From: Planctomycetota bacterium
GTDB taxonomy: Bacteria; Planctomycetota; UBA1135; GCA-002686595
Direction: 5' to 3'
Length of the DNA: 64,000 bases
NCBI GenBank assembly: GCA_012959785.1
Contig: DUCM01000017.1
Coordinates: 62,001 to 126,000 of the forward strand
Below, piece after piece: positions 16,415-24,401 of the stretch. A model generated the notes under the pieces. That model made no database searches and was not told the DNA's origin. It was given only the letters and a program-made list of their open reading frames with translations. The first letter of the stretch is position 1, and the number at the start of each line of letters is the position of its first letter. Made by a program: the position numbers and the translations under genes.

Positions 16415-18991
16415 ATGCGCCAACAGACAATCCAGAGCCGCCTGAAACCGGGGCGCGTTCGCTTGCCCTTCAACCCAGCCCCCCTCGGTGCCAGCCTGCT
16501 CATGGTCCTCTTGGGATGCTCGGTGGGCGGCGGCGAGGAACACTTCGAGAATAACTGGGGAACCCTGACCGAGGGCCCGCCGTTCCTGGGATTCGAAACC
16601 GACGATGAGGTGGCGGTCCTGAGGCTCGCAGCGCCGCGGGTGGCGAGTTTTGCCCTGCGTGGCACCGTGCCCCTACCCAAGGGCGTCTTCCCCCGAAGCG
16701 ACGGTTCCTCGCCCTTTGTCGTGCGTGACAGCATGGGCAATCTGAGCGAAGCCCAGGTGGAGATCGTCAGCCGCTACGCGAATGACAATGACGGCGCCGA
16801 TGTGGTGGAAGTCCTGGCGGCGGTCGCACGACCCTCGGGCGCCCTGCCCGGCGATCGCATCGAGTACACCGTGATCTGGTCGCCGCACGTGCCCGCCGCG
16901 CCACGCATCACCAGCGCGGTCGAACAACTCCTCGAAACACCGGACTCCCTCGTGTTGCGCACCAGGGATGTCTTCGGCCACTCGTACACAGCCGACTTGC
17001 TCGCCGACCTGCGCAACTCGGAGCCCATCGAGCTCAAAGTCAAGCGCGCCGGCCCAGTGGCCAACCAGGTGCGCACCTTTGAGAATCTCGAGCCCGCGCC
17101 CCCCGTCGCCGGCGGCACTGGCACCCTGCCCCACATGATGGGTGTGCACGCCTACATCACCACCTGGCGCGACGAGGACTTCATCTCCCTCGACCTGCGC
17201 ATCCACAACGGACACGACGGGGGTCAGGCGGCCACTGATCAGGACGACCCCCTGGGCAAGCTCTACTTCGATGATCTCGAACTGGTGGTGCCCGGCGGCT
17301 GGACCCTCTTCCAGGCCTATCCCACCCCCAGCACCGGGACACCTTACGCGGTGGCAGGCAGCAAAATCTGGCCCATCGTGGCGCCCATCGGAGGAGGCAA
17401 ACTGCACATGCTTCCGCGCCAGGCCATGTTTCACCGACGCTTCGTCCTGTGCCGAGTGGGCAGCGAGGCCAGGGCCTCATCAACCCTCTTCGAGGAGGGC
17501 CTCGGCTTCTGCTCCTCAGGGCTGGGCACCGAGGGTGTCGAACGGCTCTCGTGGTGGAACCAGCTCACGCCGCGCTACTACCCCCAAAATGTGCGCCTGC
17601 CCGACTTTTCCTATCAAGAGAGCCGGACCACATCACGAACCCATCTGAAGGACCGCTTCGAGGCGACCCGCGAGGCCATCACGAGCGGCATCTATGTACC
17701 CAATGAGACCATCTGGCCCATCGTCTACCCCGCCATGGGTTGGGCGCATCCCTGGGGCCCCAAACCCGGGGGCATGCACGGCGGCGCCGAGATCAATTTC
17801 TGGGACGGCTTCAAGACCGCCTGGTCCGCCTCGAACGAGGGCTACAGGCGCTTTCAGATCAACCACCGCATGGTCACGGAACGCCACCCCACCGCACTCT
17901 ACGATTTCCACGGCGACGCCCACAAGCTCGAGGCGTGGGTGCAGCCCGGCCAGAACGGCGACTATCTGCCGGTCTACCTGTTCATGATCCCCTGGCTGTC
18001 CCTCGGAGACCCCTTCGGTTTCGGCAACACGCCCAGTTTTCAACGCAATGCGGTCGCCGCCCAAGGCCGCCAACCGGATTACGAAGGCAACCTCGCGGGC
18101 TTCCAGCACATCGACTCCGAGCATCTGATCCGGGCCACACGCTCGGCCAAGGTGCTCACCTGGCTCGGCAACGACGCCATCTCCAAAGACGACCTGCGTT
18201 TGCAGGCTGAAATCAGCCGCAGTTCCTTCTCGTTCTTCAAGCAGAGCGAAGCGGGGGCCGTGATCTCAACAGGTGCTGCGCGCATCGTCCAGCACATCGA
18301 GGAGTTCGGCGCGGGCGATGGCATCCCCATGGACCGCGGCCCGGGCTGGCTGATCGACACCGCGGCCACGGCTTACGCCATCGAGAGCCCCGCCTGGAGG
18401 GCCAAGATGCGGCCCTGGTTCGAGAAGGTCGTGGCCCTCGTGGAGGACGGCCAGTCTGATTGCATGGGAGCCATCATGTCGGTCCCCAAAACCGCCCACT
18501 TCAATGGGGAGTACCGCGTCTTGCAATCGATCAGCGAGGCCATCTTGCAGAACGCTCTTTGGAGCGTGCGCAGCACGGTCTTCGAGGGCGCCTCGCCCAC
18601 GCTCGAAGCGCGTCTGGCCAATATCCTCACAAAATCCACCGGCGCCATGATCGGCCCGCTGGGCTGGAACACCGGCGAGGGCCAGCCCAACTTCTACACG
18701 GCCCTGGGGCCCTTCGACCAGAACCTGCCCGCCTTCTGTAACTTCGTGCCCTCCGGCGGCACCGAGCTCACCGATTCGGTCCAGACCTGGAGCGGCTTCT
18801 ACTGGGGCTATCTGATCACCCGCGACCCTTTCTATCTCTACCGCGCCACCCAAATGGCCCAGGCGGCAGGGACCCTGCTCTATCCGGGCAGCCTGACCTC
18901 GCGAGGCGTGGGCATGGACCCCCATGGCGGCGACCTCGAAAACCGCATCGCCATCCTGTCTCTGATCCAGGATCTGAGCCTCGACGGCTGA
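16415..18991 (+). CDS. large secreted lipoprotein of unknown function
   Basis: 858-residue predicted lipoprotein. The N-terminal hydrophobic stretch ends in a lipobox (LLMVLLGCS, cysteine near residue 35). The first 350 residues look beta-rich (a possible RIFT-barrel-like module, EVAVLRLAAPRVASFALRG, RIEYTVIWSPHVP); about 420-850 are helical and aromatic-rich with HPWGPKPGGMHGG, FDFQ-type turns and EGQPNFYTALGPFDQ, reminiscent of alpha/alpha-barrel polysaccharide-active enzymes. I cannot place it in a named family or identify catalytic residues. The next gene, another lipoprotein, begins 55 bases later, suggesting joint expression. Surface carbohydrate processing is only a guess. Confidence 0.75.
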   Translation: MRQQTIQSRLKPGRVRLPFNPAPLGASLLMVLLGCSVGGGEEHFENNWGTLTEGPPFLGFETDDEVAVLRLAAPRVASFALRGTVPLPKGVFPRSDGSSPFVVRDSMGNLSEAQVEIVSRYANDNDGADVVEVLAAVARPSGALPGDRIEYTVIWSPHVPAAPRITSAVEQLLETPDSLVLRTRDVFGHSYTADLLADLRNSEPIELKVKRAGPVANQVRTFENLEPAPPVAGGTGTLPHMMGVHAYITTWRDEDFISLDLRIHNGHDGGQAATDQDDPLGKLYFDDLELVVPGGWTLFQAYPTPSTGTPYAVAGSKIWPIVAPIGGGKLHMLPRQAMFHRRFVLCRVGSEARASSTLFEEGLGFCSSGLGTEGVERLSWWNQLTPRYYPQNVRLPDFSYQESRTTSRTHLKDRFEATREAITSGIYVPNETIWPIVYPAMGWAHPWGPKPGGMHGGAEINFWDGFKTAWSASNEGYRRFQINHRMVTERHPTALYDFHGDAHKLEAWVQPGQNGDYLPVYLFMIPWLSLGDPFGFGNTPSFQRNAVAAQGRQPDYEGNLAGFQHIDSEHLIRATRSAKVLTWLGNDAISKDDLRLQAEISRSSFSFFKQSEAGAVISTGAARIVQHIEEFGAGDGIPMDRGPGWLIDTAATAYAIESPAWRAKMRPWFEKVVALVEDGQSDCMGAIMSVPKTAHFNGEYRVLQSISEAILQNALWSVRSTVFEGASPTLEARLANILTKSTGAMIGPLGWNTGEGQPNFYTALGPFDQNLPAFCNFVPSGGTELTDSVQTWSGFYWGYLITRDPFYLYRATQMAQAAGTLLYPGSLTSRGVGMDPHGGDLENRIAILSLIQDLSLDG

Positions 18992-19046
18992 TTCGGCGAG
19001 CACCGGGGGCTTGATCGGTGCGCGCCCAGGGGGGAACCTCTGGCCC

Positions 19047-20537
19047 GTGAGTTATCGAACCCTACTGGCCTGGAGCACCTTGGCTGTGCTGTTGGGTGCC
19101 TGCACGCCCGGCGACGAGCGGCCCCGCCGGGGACGGGGGGTGCTGGTGATCGCCATGGACTCCTTGCGGGTGGATCACTTTGGAGCCGCGGGCTACGACC
19201 GCAACACCACCCCCACCATCGATGGCCTGCTCGAGGAAGGGGTCTGGTTCAGCCAGGCCTTCAGCGCCGCGCCGGGGATCATCCCGGCCCATGTTGCCCT
19301 GCTCACCGGCTGCGACCCCCAGATCGCACGGCAGCCCCTGCCCTCGGACTTTGGCTTTGCTTCGCTCAGCAAACTCTGGCGTGTGCCCCAGGCGGCGCCG
19401 TCTCTGGCGGCGGAATTCTTGGCGGAGGGTTTTCGCACGGCGGCCTTCATGGACCACGCCTGGCTGGCTCCGCACTACGGTTTCTCCCGGGGCTTCGAAT
19501 CGTTCCAGGCCTTCAGCGGCGGCACGCCCCTTGACGAACACGACCTCGGCGCCGGAGGCATCGGCCGCAGTTTCTACCACTGGCTCAATTCCCTCGAGAA
19601 GGACGCCGACTGGTTCGCCTACCTGACGGTCAATGACCTCGAACGCAGCATCCGGGTAGCCAACCCAGCTTGGGACAGCTTCTTCGAAGCGCGCGCGGAA
19701 CTCGACCAGATCCCGCCAGTGGTGCGGGCCACCCATGCATTTTTTGCCCTGGCCGATGGCCTGGGTGCCATGCCCGGACTCTCGGTGGGCGAGTACGAGG
19801 CTCGCTACGACGGTTCCTTGCGGCAACTGGACTCCAAGCTTAAACGACTCCTGGCTCAACTCGAAGCCCAGGGCAAGCGCCGCCAAACCACCGTCTGCTT
19901 GATCGGAACCTTCGGCATTGGCTTTGGCGAAGCGGGACTGTACCTCGACCACGGCACCCTCGAGAATGTGGACCTGCATGTGCCCTGGATTCTGCTGCCG
20001 GCCGAGGGACTGGACATCAGCCGCGGCCTGCGCTCGCCACATCTTGCGAGTTCCCTGGACCTCATGCCCACTCTGCTCGAGTTGTACGGCATCGAGGTTC
20101 CCGCTGGAGTCCACGGCGTATCCCAGATTCCAGCATTGCGGAAAGATGGCGCGGCGGTGCGCGAGTTCGCCTATTCCGCGGGCGGCCTCTCCCAGGGCTT
20201 CGCGGTCCACGACGGGCGCTACAGTTTTTCCTCCACCCTGCCCGCCACCCGGGGCGATGGCGCACTCAAGGCCTCATGGTACGGAGTCCCCGAGATCACC
20301 TCGCAACGCAGACGCATGACCCTGGTGGATCGCCAGCCCGCCGATCCCGGCGCGCCCCTCTCGCCCGGTATCAGTACGGCGCTTTTGGCGAGGGGCGAGG
20401 ACTGGTACACCTGGATCCAGCACGCCCGCGACGCCTTGCACAATCCCGAGTGGCTCGACCCGCCCCTGAGCGCTTCGGAGTGGACCGAGCTGCGCGCCCG
20501 GGACCTCGTGCCCCCAGGCTTGGGCCCCCTTGACTGA
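19047..20537 (+). CDS. sulfatase/alkaline-phosphatase-fold lipoprotein lacking catalytic residues
   Basis: 496-residue lipoprotein from GTG 19047 (a TTG at 19011 is also possible); the N-terminus VSYRTLLAWSTLAVLLGAC has a good lipobox. The sulfatase N-terminal pattern is clear (LVIAMDSLRVDHFGAAGYDRNTTPTIDGLLEEG), as is PAHVALLTG. However, the nucleophile position that is Cys/Ser/Thr in active relatives is isoleucine (GIIPAH), the second metal-binding Asp of DD is Ser (MDS), and the late SDHGE-type motif reads GTFGIGFGEAG, losing the Asp-His metal ligands. It is therefore probably a non-catalytic binding or structural protein. Sulfatase-fold expansions are common in Planctomycetota. Confidence 0.82.
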   Translation: MSYRTLLAWSTLAVLLGACTPGDERPRRGRGVLVIAMDSLRVDHFGAAGYDRNTTPTIDGLLEEGVWFSQAFSAAPGIIPAHVALLTGCDPQIARQPLPSDFGFASLSKLWRVPQAAPSLAAEFLAEGFRTAAFMDHAWLAPHYGFSRGFESFQAFSGGTPLDEHDLGAGGIGRSFYHWLNSLEKDADWFAYLTVNDLERSIRVANPAWDSFFEARAELDQIPPVVRATHAFFALADGLGAMPGLSVGEYEARYDGSLRQLDSKLKRLLAQLEAQGKRRQTTVCLIGTFGIGFGEAGLYLDHGTLENVDLHVPWILLPAEGLDISRGLRSPHLASSLDLMPTLLELYGIEVPAGVHGVSQIPALRKDGAAVREFAYSAGGLSQGFAVHDGRYSFSSTLPATRGDGALKASWYGVPEITSQRRRMTLVDRQPADPGAPLSPGISTALLARGEDWYTWIQHARDALHNPEWLDPPLSASEWTELRARDLVPPGLGPLD

Positions 20538-20558
20538 CCTCTATCGAATCGCCGCCGC

Positions 20559-22082
20559 TCAGGAGCCGAAGGAGATCCCCTGGGCCAGGGGCAGTTCGTC
20601 GGAGTAGTTGATCGTGTTGGTCTGACGCCGCATGTAGGCCTTCCAGGAGTCGGAGCCCGACTCGCGACCACCACCGGTTTCCTTCTCGCCGCCAAAGGCG
20701 CCGCCTATCTCCGCTCCCGAGGTTCCGATGTTCACATTCGCGATACCGCAGTCCGAACCCGTGGCCGTCAGGAAGCGCTCGGCCGAACGCATATTCATGG
20801 TGAAGATGGCCGACGAGAGTCCCTGGGGAACATCGTTGTGTTTTTGGATGGCCTCTTCGAGATCCTTGACGGGAATGATGTAGAGCACCGGCGCGAAGGT
20901 CTCGTCCTGGACGATCTGCCAGTGGTTCTCGGCCCGGATGACCGTGGGCTGGACGAAGTTTCCGCCGGCGAGGGCGCCCTCCATCTCTTGCCGGCCGCCG
21001 CCGCAAAGGACCTCGCCGCCGGCTTGCTTGGCGCGCTCGATGGCCTCCAGCATTTGATCCACGGCGGAACTATCGATCAGGGGACCGCAGAGCGCGGACT
21101 CGTCCATGGGATCGCCTACCTTGATGTCGCCGTAGGCCCGCACCAAACGATCGATGAACTCCTCGGCCACGCTCTCCTGCACGAGAATCCGGCGGGTCGA
21201 GGTGCAACGCTGACCGGCGGTGCCCACGGCGCCGAAGAGCGTCGCGTGCAGGGCCATGTCGATGTCGGCGTCCTCAAGCACCACGATGGCGTTGTTGCCG
21301 CCCAGCTCCAGGATCGTGCTGCCGAAGCGCTCGGCCACCTGGGAACCCACGCGACGGCCCACGGCGGTGGAACCGGTGAAAGAAATCAGGGGCATGCGTG
21401 GCTCCTCGAGCATTTTCTGCCCCACGCTGCGGCCCGAGCCAATGCAGACCGCAGCCAAGGCGCCCAGGCCCTCGGCCTCGAGCACCGGGCGCACGGCGTT
21501 GACGATGCCGATGGCGCACAGGGGCACCGCACTGGCCGGCTTCCAGACGCAAGAGTCGCCGCAAACCCAGGCCAACATGGAGTTCCAACCCCAAACAGCC
21601 ATGGGGAAGTTAAAGGCCGTGATGACCCCCACCACGCCCAAGGGGTGCCACTGCTCGCGCATGGCGTGACCGGGGCGTTCGGAGTGCATGGACAGGCCAT
21701 ACAACATGCGCGACTGCCCCACGGCGAAGTCGGCGATGTCGATCACCTCCTGCACTTCACCCCAGCCTTCCTGGAGCGACTTGCCCATCTCCAGGGTGAT
21801 CAAGCGACCGAGGCTATCCTTGTGCTCGCGGATCGCCTCGCCGCACTTGCGCACCAGCTCGCCTCTCAGCGGCGCGGGCATCTGGCGCAGCTTGAAGAAG
21901 GCCGCCTCGGCAGCGGAGACGCAGCTCTCGTACTCGGCCTCGGTGGCCTGGCGCACCTTGGCGATGAGCTCGCCCGTGGAGGGATTGAAAGTCTCGAGCA
22001 GCTCACCCGTGGTCTCTATCCATTCGCCGTTGTAGGCGCCCGAGTTGACTTCTTCGATACCGAGTTGCTTCAGAAAATCCAT
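20559..22082 (-). CDS. aldehyde dehydrogenase, ALDH7 (aminoadipate-semialdehyde dehydrogenase) type
   Basis: 507-residue NAD-dependent aldehyde dehydrogenase. The catalytic cysteine is in GTAGQRCTSTRRI (about residue 290) and the general-base glutamate in TILELGGNNAIVV (about 256); the cofactor-binding region reads SFTGSTAVGRRVGSQVAE. The N-terminus (FLKQLGIEEVNSGAYNGEWIE) and GQRCTS block are typical of ALDH7 (antiquitin/AmaB), whose usual substrate is alpha-aminoadipic semialdehyde in lysine degradation. It is not the BoxD-type dehydrogenase, despite lying 4 kb from boxB. It is convergent with the sulfatase-fold gene, 21 bp apart. Substrate assignment by family resemblance only. Confidence 0.92.
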   Translation of the reverse strand: MDFLKQLGIEEVNSGAYNGEWIETTGELLETFNPSTGELIAKVRQATEAEYESCVSAAEAAFFKLRQMPAPLRGELVRKCGEAIREHKDSLGRLITLEMGKSLQEGWGEVQEVIDIADFAVGQSRMLYGLSMHSERPGHAMREQWHPLGVVGVITAFNFPMAVWGWNSMLAWVCGDSCVWKPASAVPLCAIGIVNAVRPVLEAEGLGALAAVCIGSGRSVGQKMLEEPRMPLISFTGSTAVGRRVGSQVAERFGSTILELGGNNAIVVLEDADIDMALHATLFGAVGTAGQRCTSTRRILVQESVAEEFIDRLVRAYGDIKVGDPMDESALCGPLIDSSAVDQMLEAIERAKQAGGEVLCGGGRQEMEGALAGGNFVQPTVIRAENHWQIVQDETFAPVLYIIPVKDLEEAIQKHNDVPQGLSSAIFTMNMRSAERFLTATGSDCGIANVNIGTSGAEIGGAFGGEKETGGGRESGSDSWKAYMRRQTNTINYSDELPLAQGISFGS

Positions 22083-22387
22083 GGCGAAAAGCGGCCGAAT
22101 GCGGCACGGGGAAAAGGGGCGCGGAAAAGTGGGGCGGTAGGGAGGTTTTTCGGCGAGCAGGATAACGCCTGGAGCGGGAGGGGACCAGCGTCAGGCCCTG
22201 CCCAGGTCTCCAGAAAGCCCTGCCTCGGTCTCCAGAGAACCCTGGCGCGGTCTCCAGAAAACCCAACCCCGGACCGAAGAAAACTTTTCCTCCATACCCG
22301 GCTCCTGCATGGGCGAAGAAAAGACCGAGGCTCGCCGCCCTCTGACTGGCCACAGCACGATCCACAGCACGAAGCAGGGCAACATCC
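22083..22387. other. 305-bp gene-free divergent promoter region
   Basis: This gap separates the divergent aldehyde dehydrogenase and FHA-GGDEF genes. I find no convincing reading frame or RNA gene. It contains the 22-bp tandem repeat listed separately and must carry promoters in both directions, but no consensus-quality -35/-10 pair stands out. Confidence 0.6.
22205..22270. repeat. 22-bp tandem repeat, three imperfect copies
   Basis: Copies start at 22205, 22227 and 22249, each beginning GGTCTCCAGA followed by a run of A and CCC, with a variable CTGCCTC-like remainder. The exact 22-bp spacing (about two helical turns) would place repeats on one face of the DNA. It is too short and too few to be a CRISPR array. 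It lies between divergent starts, so a binding-site array is possible. Confidence 0.6.
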
Positions 22388-23299
22388 ATGCAGCAAAACC
22401 TGAACGACACAGCCTTCTGGAATGGCATCCCGAGGCTCCTGCCGGTCCCCGGTCGGCGGGCCTGGTTGACTGTACTCGCGGGGGACGAAGTGGGCCGTGT
22501 CTACTCCCTCGATGAAGGCCTGAGCTGCCTGGGACGCTGCCTGGATTCGGACCTGGTATGCTGCGACCCGCAGGTCTCGCGACAGCACATCGAGTTTCGC
22601 ATCAGCCCCGACGGCAGAGCCGAACTGCGCGACACCGGCAGCACCAACGGCACCCGGGTGAGCGCGCAAGAAGTGACCGGCGAATGGCACGAACTCCACG
22701 ACGGTTCCAAGATCGAGGTGGGCGGCACCCTGGTCCTGCGTTTTTCGTTCCGTGACCTGGCCGACGAACGCTTCGAGCGCGAGCTCTACGAGGCCTTGAC
22801 TCGCGACGCTCTCACCGGCGTCTACAACAAGCGCTACTTCGAACTGCGCTTTGAACAAGAATTCCGCCACGCAAAGCGTCACCACCAGACCCTGGGGCTG
22901 GTGGTGATCGACCTCGATGATTTCAAGGCTGTCAATGACGACTGGGGGCACGCCGCGGGCGACCACGCTCTGCGCTCTCTGGCCCAACTCCTCGACCAGC
23001 ACCTGCGCGATGACGAGTTGATCGCACGCTACGGGGGCGAGGAGTTCGTGCTGCTCCTGCGCGAAAGCAGCCACCTTGAGGCGCTCATGTGCGCAGAACG
23101 CCTACGACGCCTGATTGTCTCGGCCGACTTCTCGTGGAAGGGCCACGAGCTCTGCCTGACCGCGTCCTTCGGGGTCGCAACCACCGAGGGCCAAACCTAC
23201 GAGTCCATGCAGAAGCTCTTCATCGATGCTGATGAAGAGCTCTACCGCGCCAAGCACGCCGGCAAGAATCAAGTCTCGGGGCGCAAGCCCGCCGCCTGA
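22388..23299 (+). CDS. FHA-GGDEF diguanylate cyclase
   Basis: 303-residue cytoplasmic protein. About residues 25-120 form a forkhead-associated domain (SCLGRCLDSDLVCCDPQVSRQHIEF, with the phosphothreonine-pocket SRQH and GSTNGT), and 135-300 a GGDEF domain (RDALTGVYNKRYFE, DLDDFKAVND, active-site GGEEF near residue 217). The residues preceding the active site read RDDELIARY, so the usual RxxD inhibitory site is RxxE and feedback inhibition by cyclic di-GMP may be weak or absent. It likely makes cyclic di-GMP in response to Ser/Thr phosphorylation of a partner. It ends 9 bp from the convergent HDOD gene. Confidence 0.94.
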   Translation: MQQNLNDTAFWNGIPRLLPVPGRRAWLTVLAGDEVGRVYSLDEGLSCLGRCLDSDLVCCDPQVSRQHIEFRISPDGRAELRDTGSTNGTRVSAQEVTGEWHELHDGSKIEVGGTLVLRFSFRDLADERFERELYEALTRDALTGVYNKRYFELRFEQEFRHAKRHHQTLGLVVIDLDDFKAVNDDWGHAAGDHALRSLAQLLDQHLRDDELIARYGGEEFVLLLRESSHLEALMCAERLRRLIVSADFSWKGHELCLTASFGVATTEGQTYESMQKLFIDADEELYRAKHAGKNQVSGRKPAA

Positions 23300-23308
23300 G
23301 CGCGGAGC

Positions 23309-24178
23309 TCAGCCGTACATGCAGGCGATCTCGTTGAAGCGCTCGCGCATGTCGTAGCAGAGGGTTTCAAAATCTCGCCGCGCCAGGCCCAAGCGTATCT
23401 TGGAAGCCGCCAGCTCGGCGCTGTCCGCGGGCAGGCTGTCACATGCTCCAGAGACGAAGTGCGCCACCAAGTTGGAGAGGTGCACCGCATGGGCAATGGG
23501 CGTTTCGCGGGCGCTTGAGAAAGCCTCTGCCGGCGAGTGGTGGTAGCTGATGCCCTCGACGATGATGGGCGGCAGGTTCCACTGTTGAGCGATCAAACCG
23601 CCCAACTCGGCGTGATGCACGCCCAGGATCTCGATTTCGGCGCGCTGTTCGGAGAGCCCACCCACCTCGCGGGCCGAGCGGATGTAATTCAAGAGAGCCG
23701 GGTCGAGGCTCTGGGCCAGGACCAACTTGCCGATGTCGTGCAAGAGGGCCGCCGTGGAAGTCTCCAGGGGGATGCGCCGCTGGGTGAAGCCCGAGAGGCC
23801 CTCGGCCACGATGGCGCAGGCCACCGAGTGGTCCCACAACTGGCCTTCATCGAGACCGTACTCGGGCACAGCCTGCTGCGTGCGACGGCGTACACCTGCC
23901 CCGATGGCCAGGGTCAAGACCTGTCCAGCACCCAAGCGGATGACAGCCTGGTCCACAGTCACAACGGGATCGCGAGCACCGCTGGTGACGGAGTTGGCCA
24001 CGGAGAGGAGCTTGCCGGTCAAACTCTGGTCGAGGCTCACCACGGGCATCACATCCTCGAGGTCCCAGTCGGGCTGGGAGAGGATCGATGCCAGGCTGGC
24101 CGCGCTGGCCGGCAGGGGCTCGAGGGTATTGGCGCGCTCGATGAGTTGGTCGAGGTCGATGGGCTGAAATAAGGGCAT
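23309..24178 (-). CDS. HDOD-domain signalling protein
   Basis: 289 residues from ATG 24178 (MPLFQPIDLDQLIERANTLEPLP, the normal HDOD entry); the longer open frame to 24340 adds an unconserved stretch. The HDOD core spans about 15-215, with EPLPASAASLASILSQPDWDLEDVMPVVSLDQSLTGKLLSVANS and AALLHDIGKLVLAQ, followed by the second helical block HHAELGGLIAQQWNLPPIIVEGISYHH. HDOD proteins are catalytically uncertain relatives of HD phosphohydrolases that act as regulatory partners, often with cyclic di-GMP or taxis systems. Here an HDHH-like set (LLHDIGK, HHAE, YHH) is largely retained, so residual hydrolase activity cannot be excluded. Convergent with the FHA-GGDEF gene. Confidence 0.9.
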   Translation of the reverse strand: MPLFQPIDLDQLIERANTLEPLPASAASLASILSQPDWDLEDVMPVVSLDQSLTGKLLSVANSVTSGARDPVVTVDQAVIRLGAGQVLTLAIGAGVRRRTQQAVPEYGLDEGQLWDHSVACAIVAEGLSGFTQRRIPLETSTAALLHDIGKLVLAQSLDPALLNYIRSAREVGGLSEQRAEIEILGVHHAELGGLIAQQWNLPPIIVEGISYHHSPAEAFSSARETPIAHAVHLSNLVAHFVSGACDSLPADSAELAASKIRLGLARRDFETLCYDMRERFNEIACMYG

Positions 24179-24401
24179 ATCGAATAAGGCAAGGTGTCTC
24201 TTGCTTCTACTGAATCGACCGTTGAGCCCCGGAGGTTTTGGACTTCCTGATCCGAGTCGGCCCGGACCTCGAACCTGACCCTCAAAAATCGCCCCCATGT
24301 GGGCACCTCTCACCAGGGCCAGTCCGGACTCCGGTAGCACTTCAAAATATGGTAGGAAACAGGGCGAGCCCGGGCCTCACCATCGTCTCACCCCTAATTC
24401 C

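Noticed and set aside
20559..22082. BoxD (3,4-dehydroadipyl-CoA semialdehyde dehydrogenase)
   Set aside because: The N-terminus and catalytic block match ALDH7 rather than BoxD-type enzymes.
22205..22270. CRISPR array
   Set aside because: Only three imperfect copies at 22-bp period with no unique spacers of CRISPR length and no cas genes.
20838..22403. 521-aa plus-strand ORF antisense to the aldehyde dehydrogenase
   Set aside because: The minus-strand gene has conserved catalytic motifs; the plus frame is His/Gly/Ala-rich with no domain.
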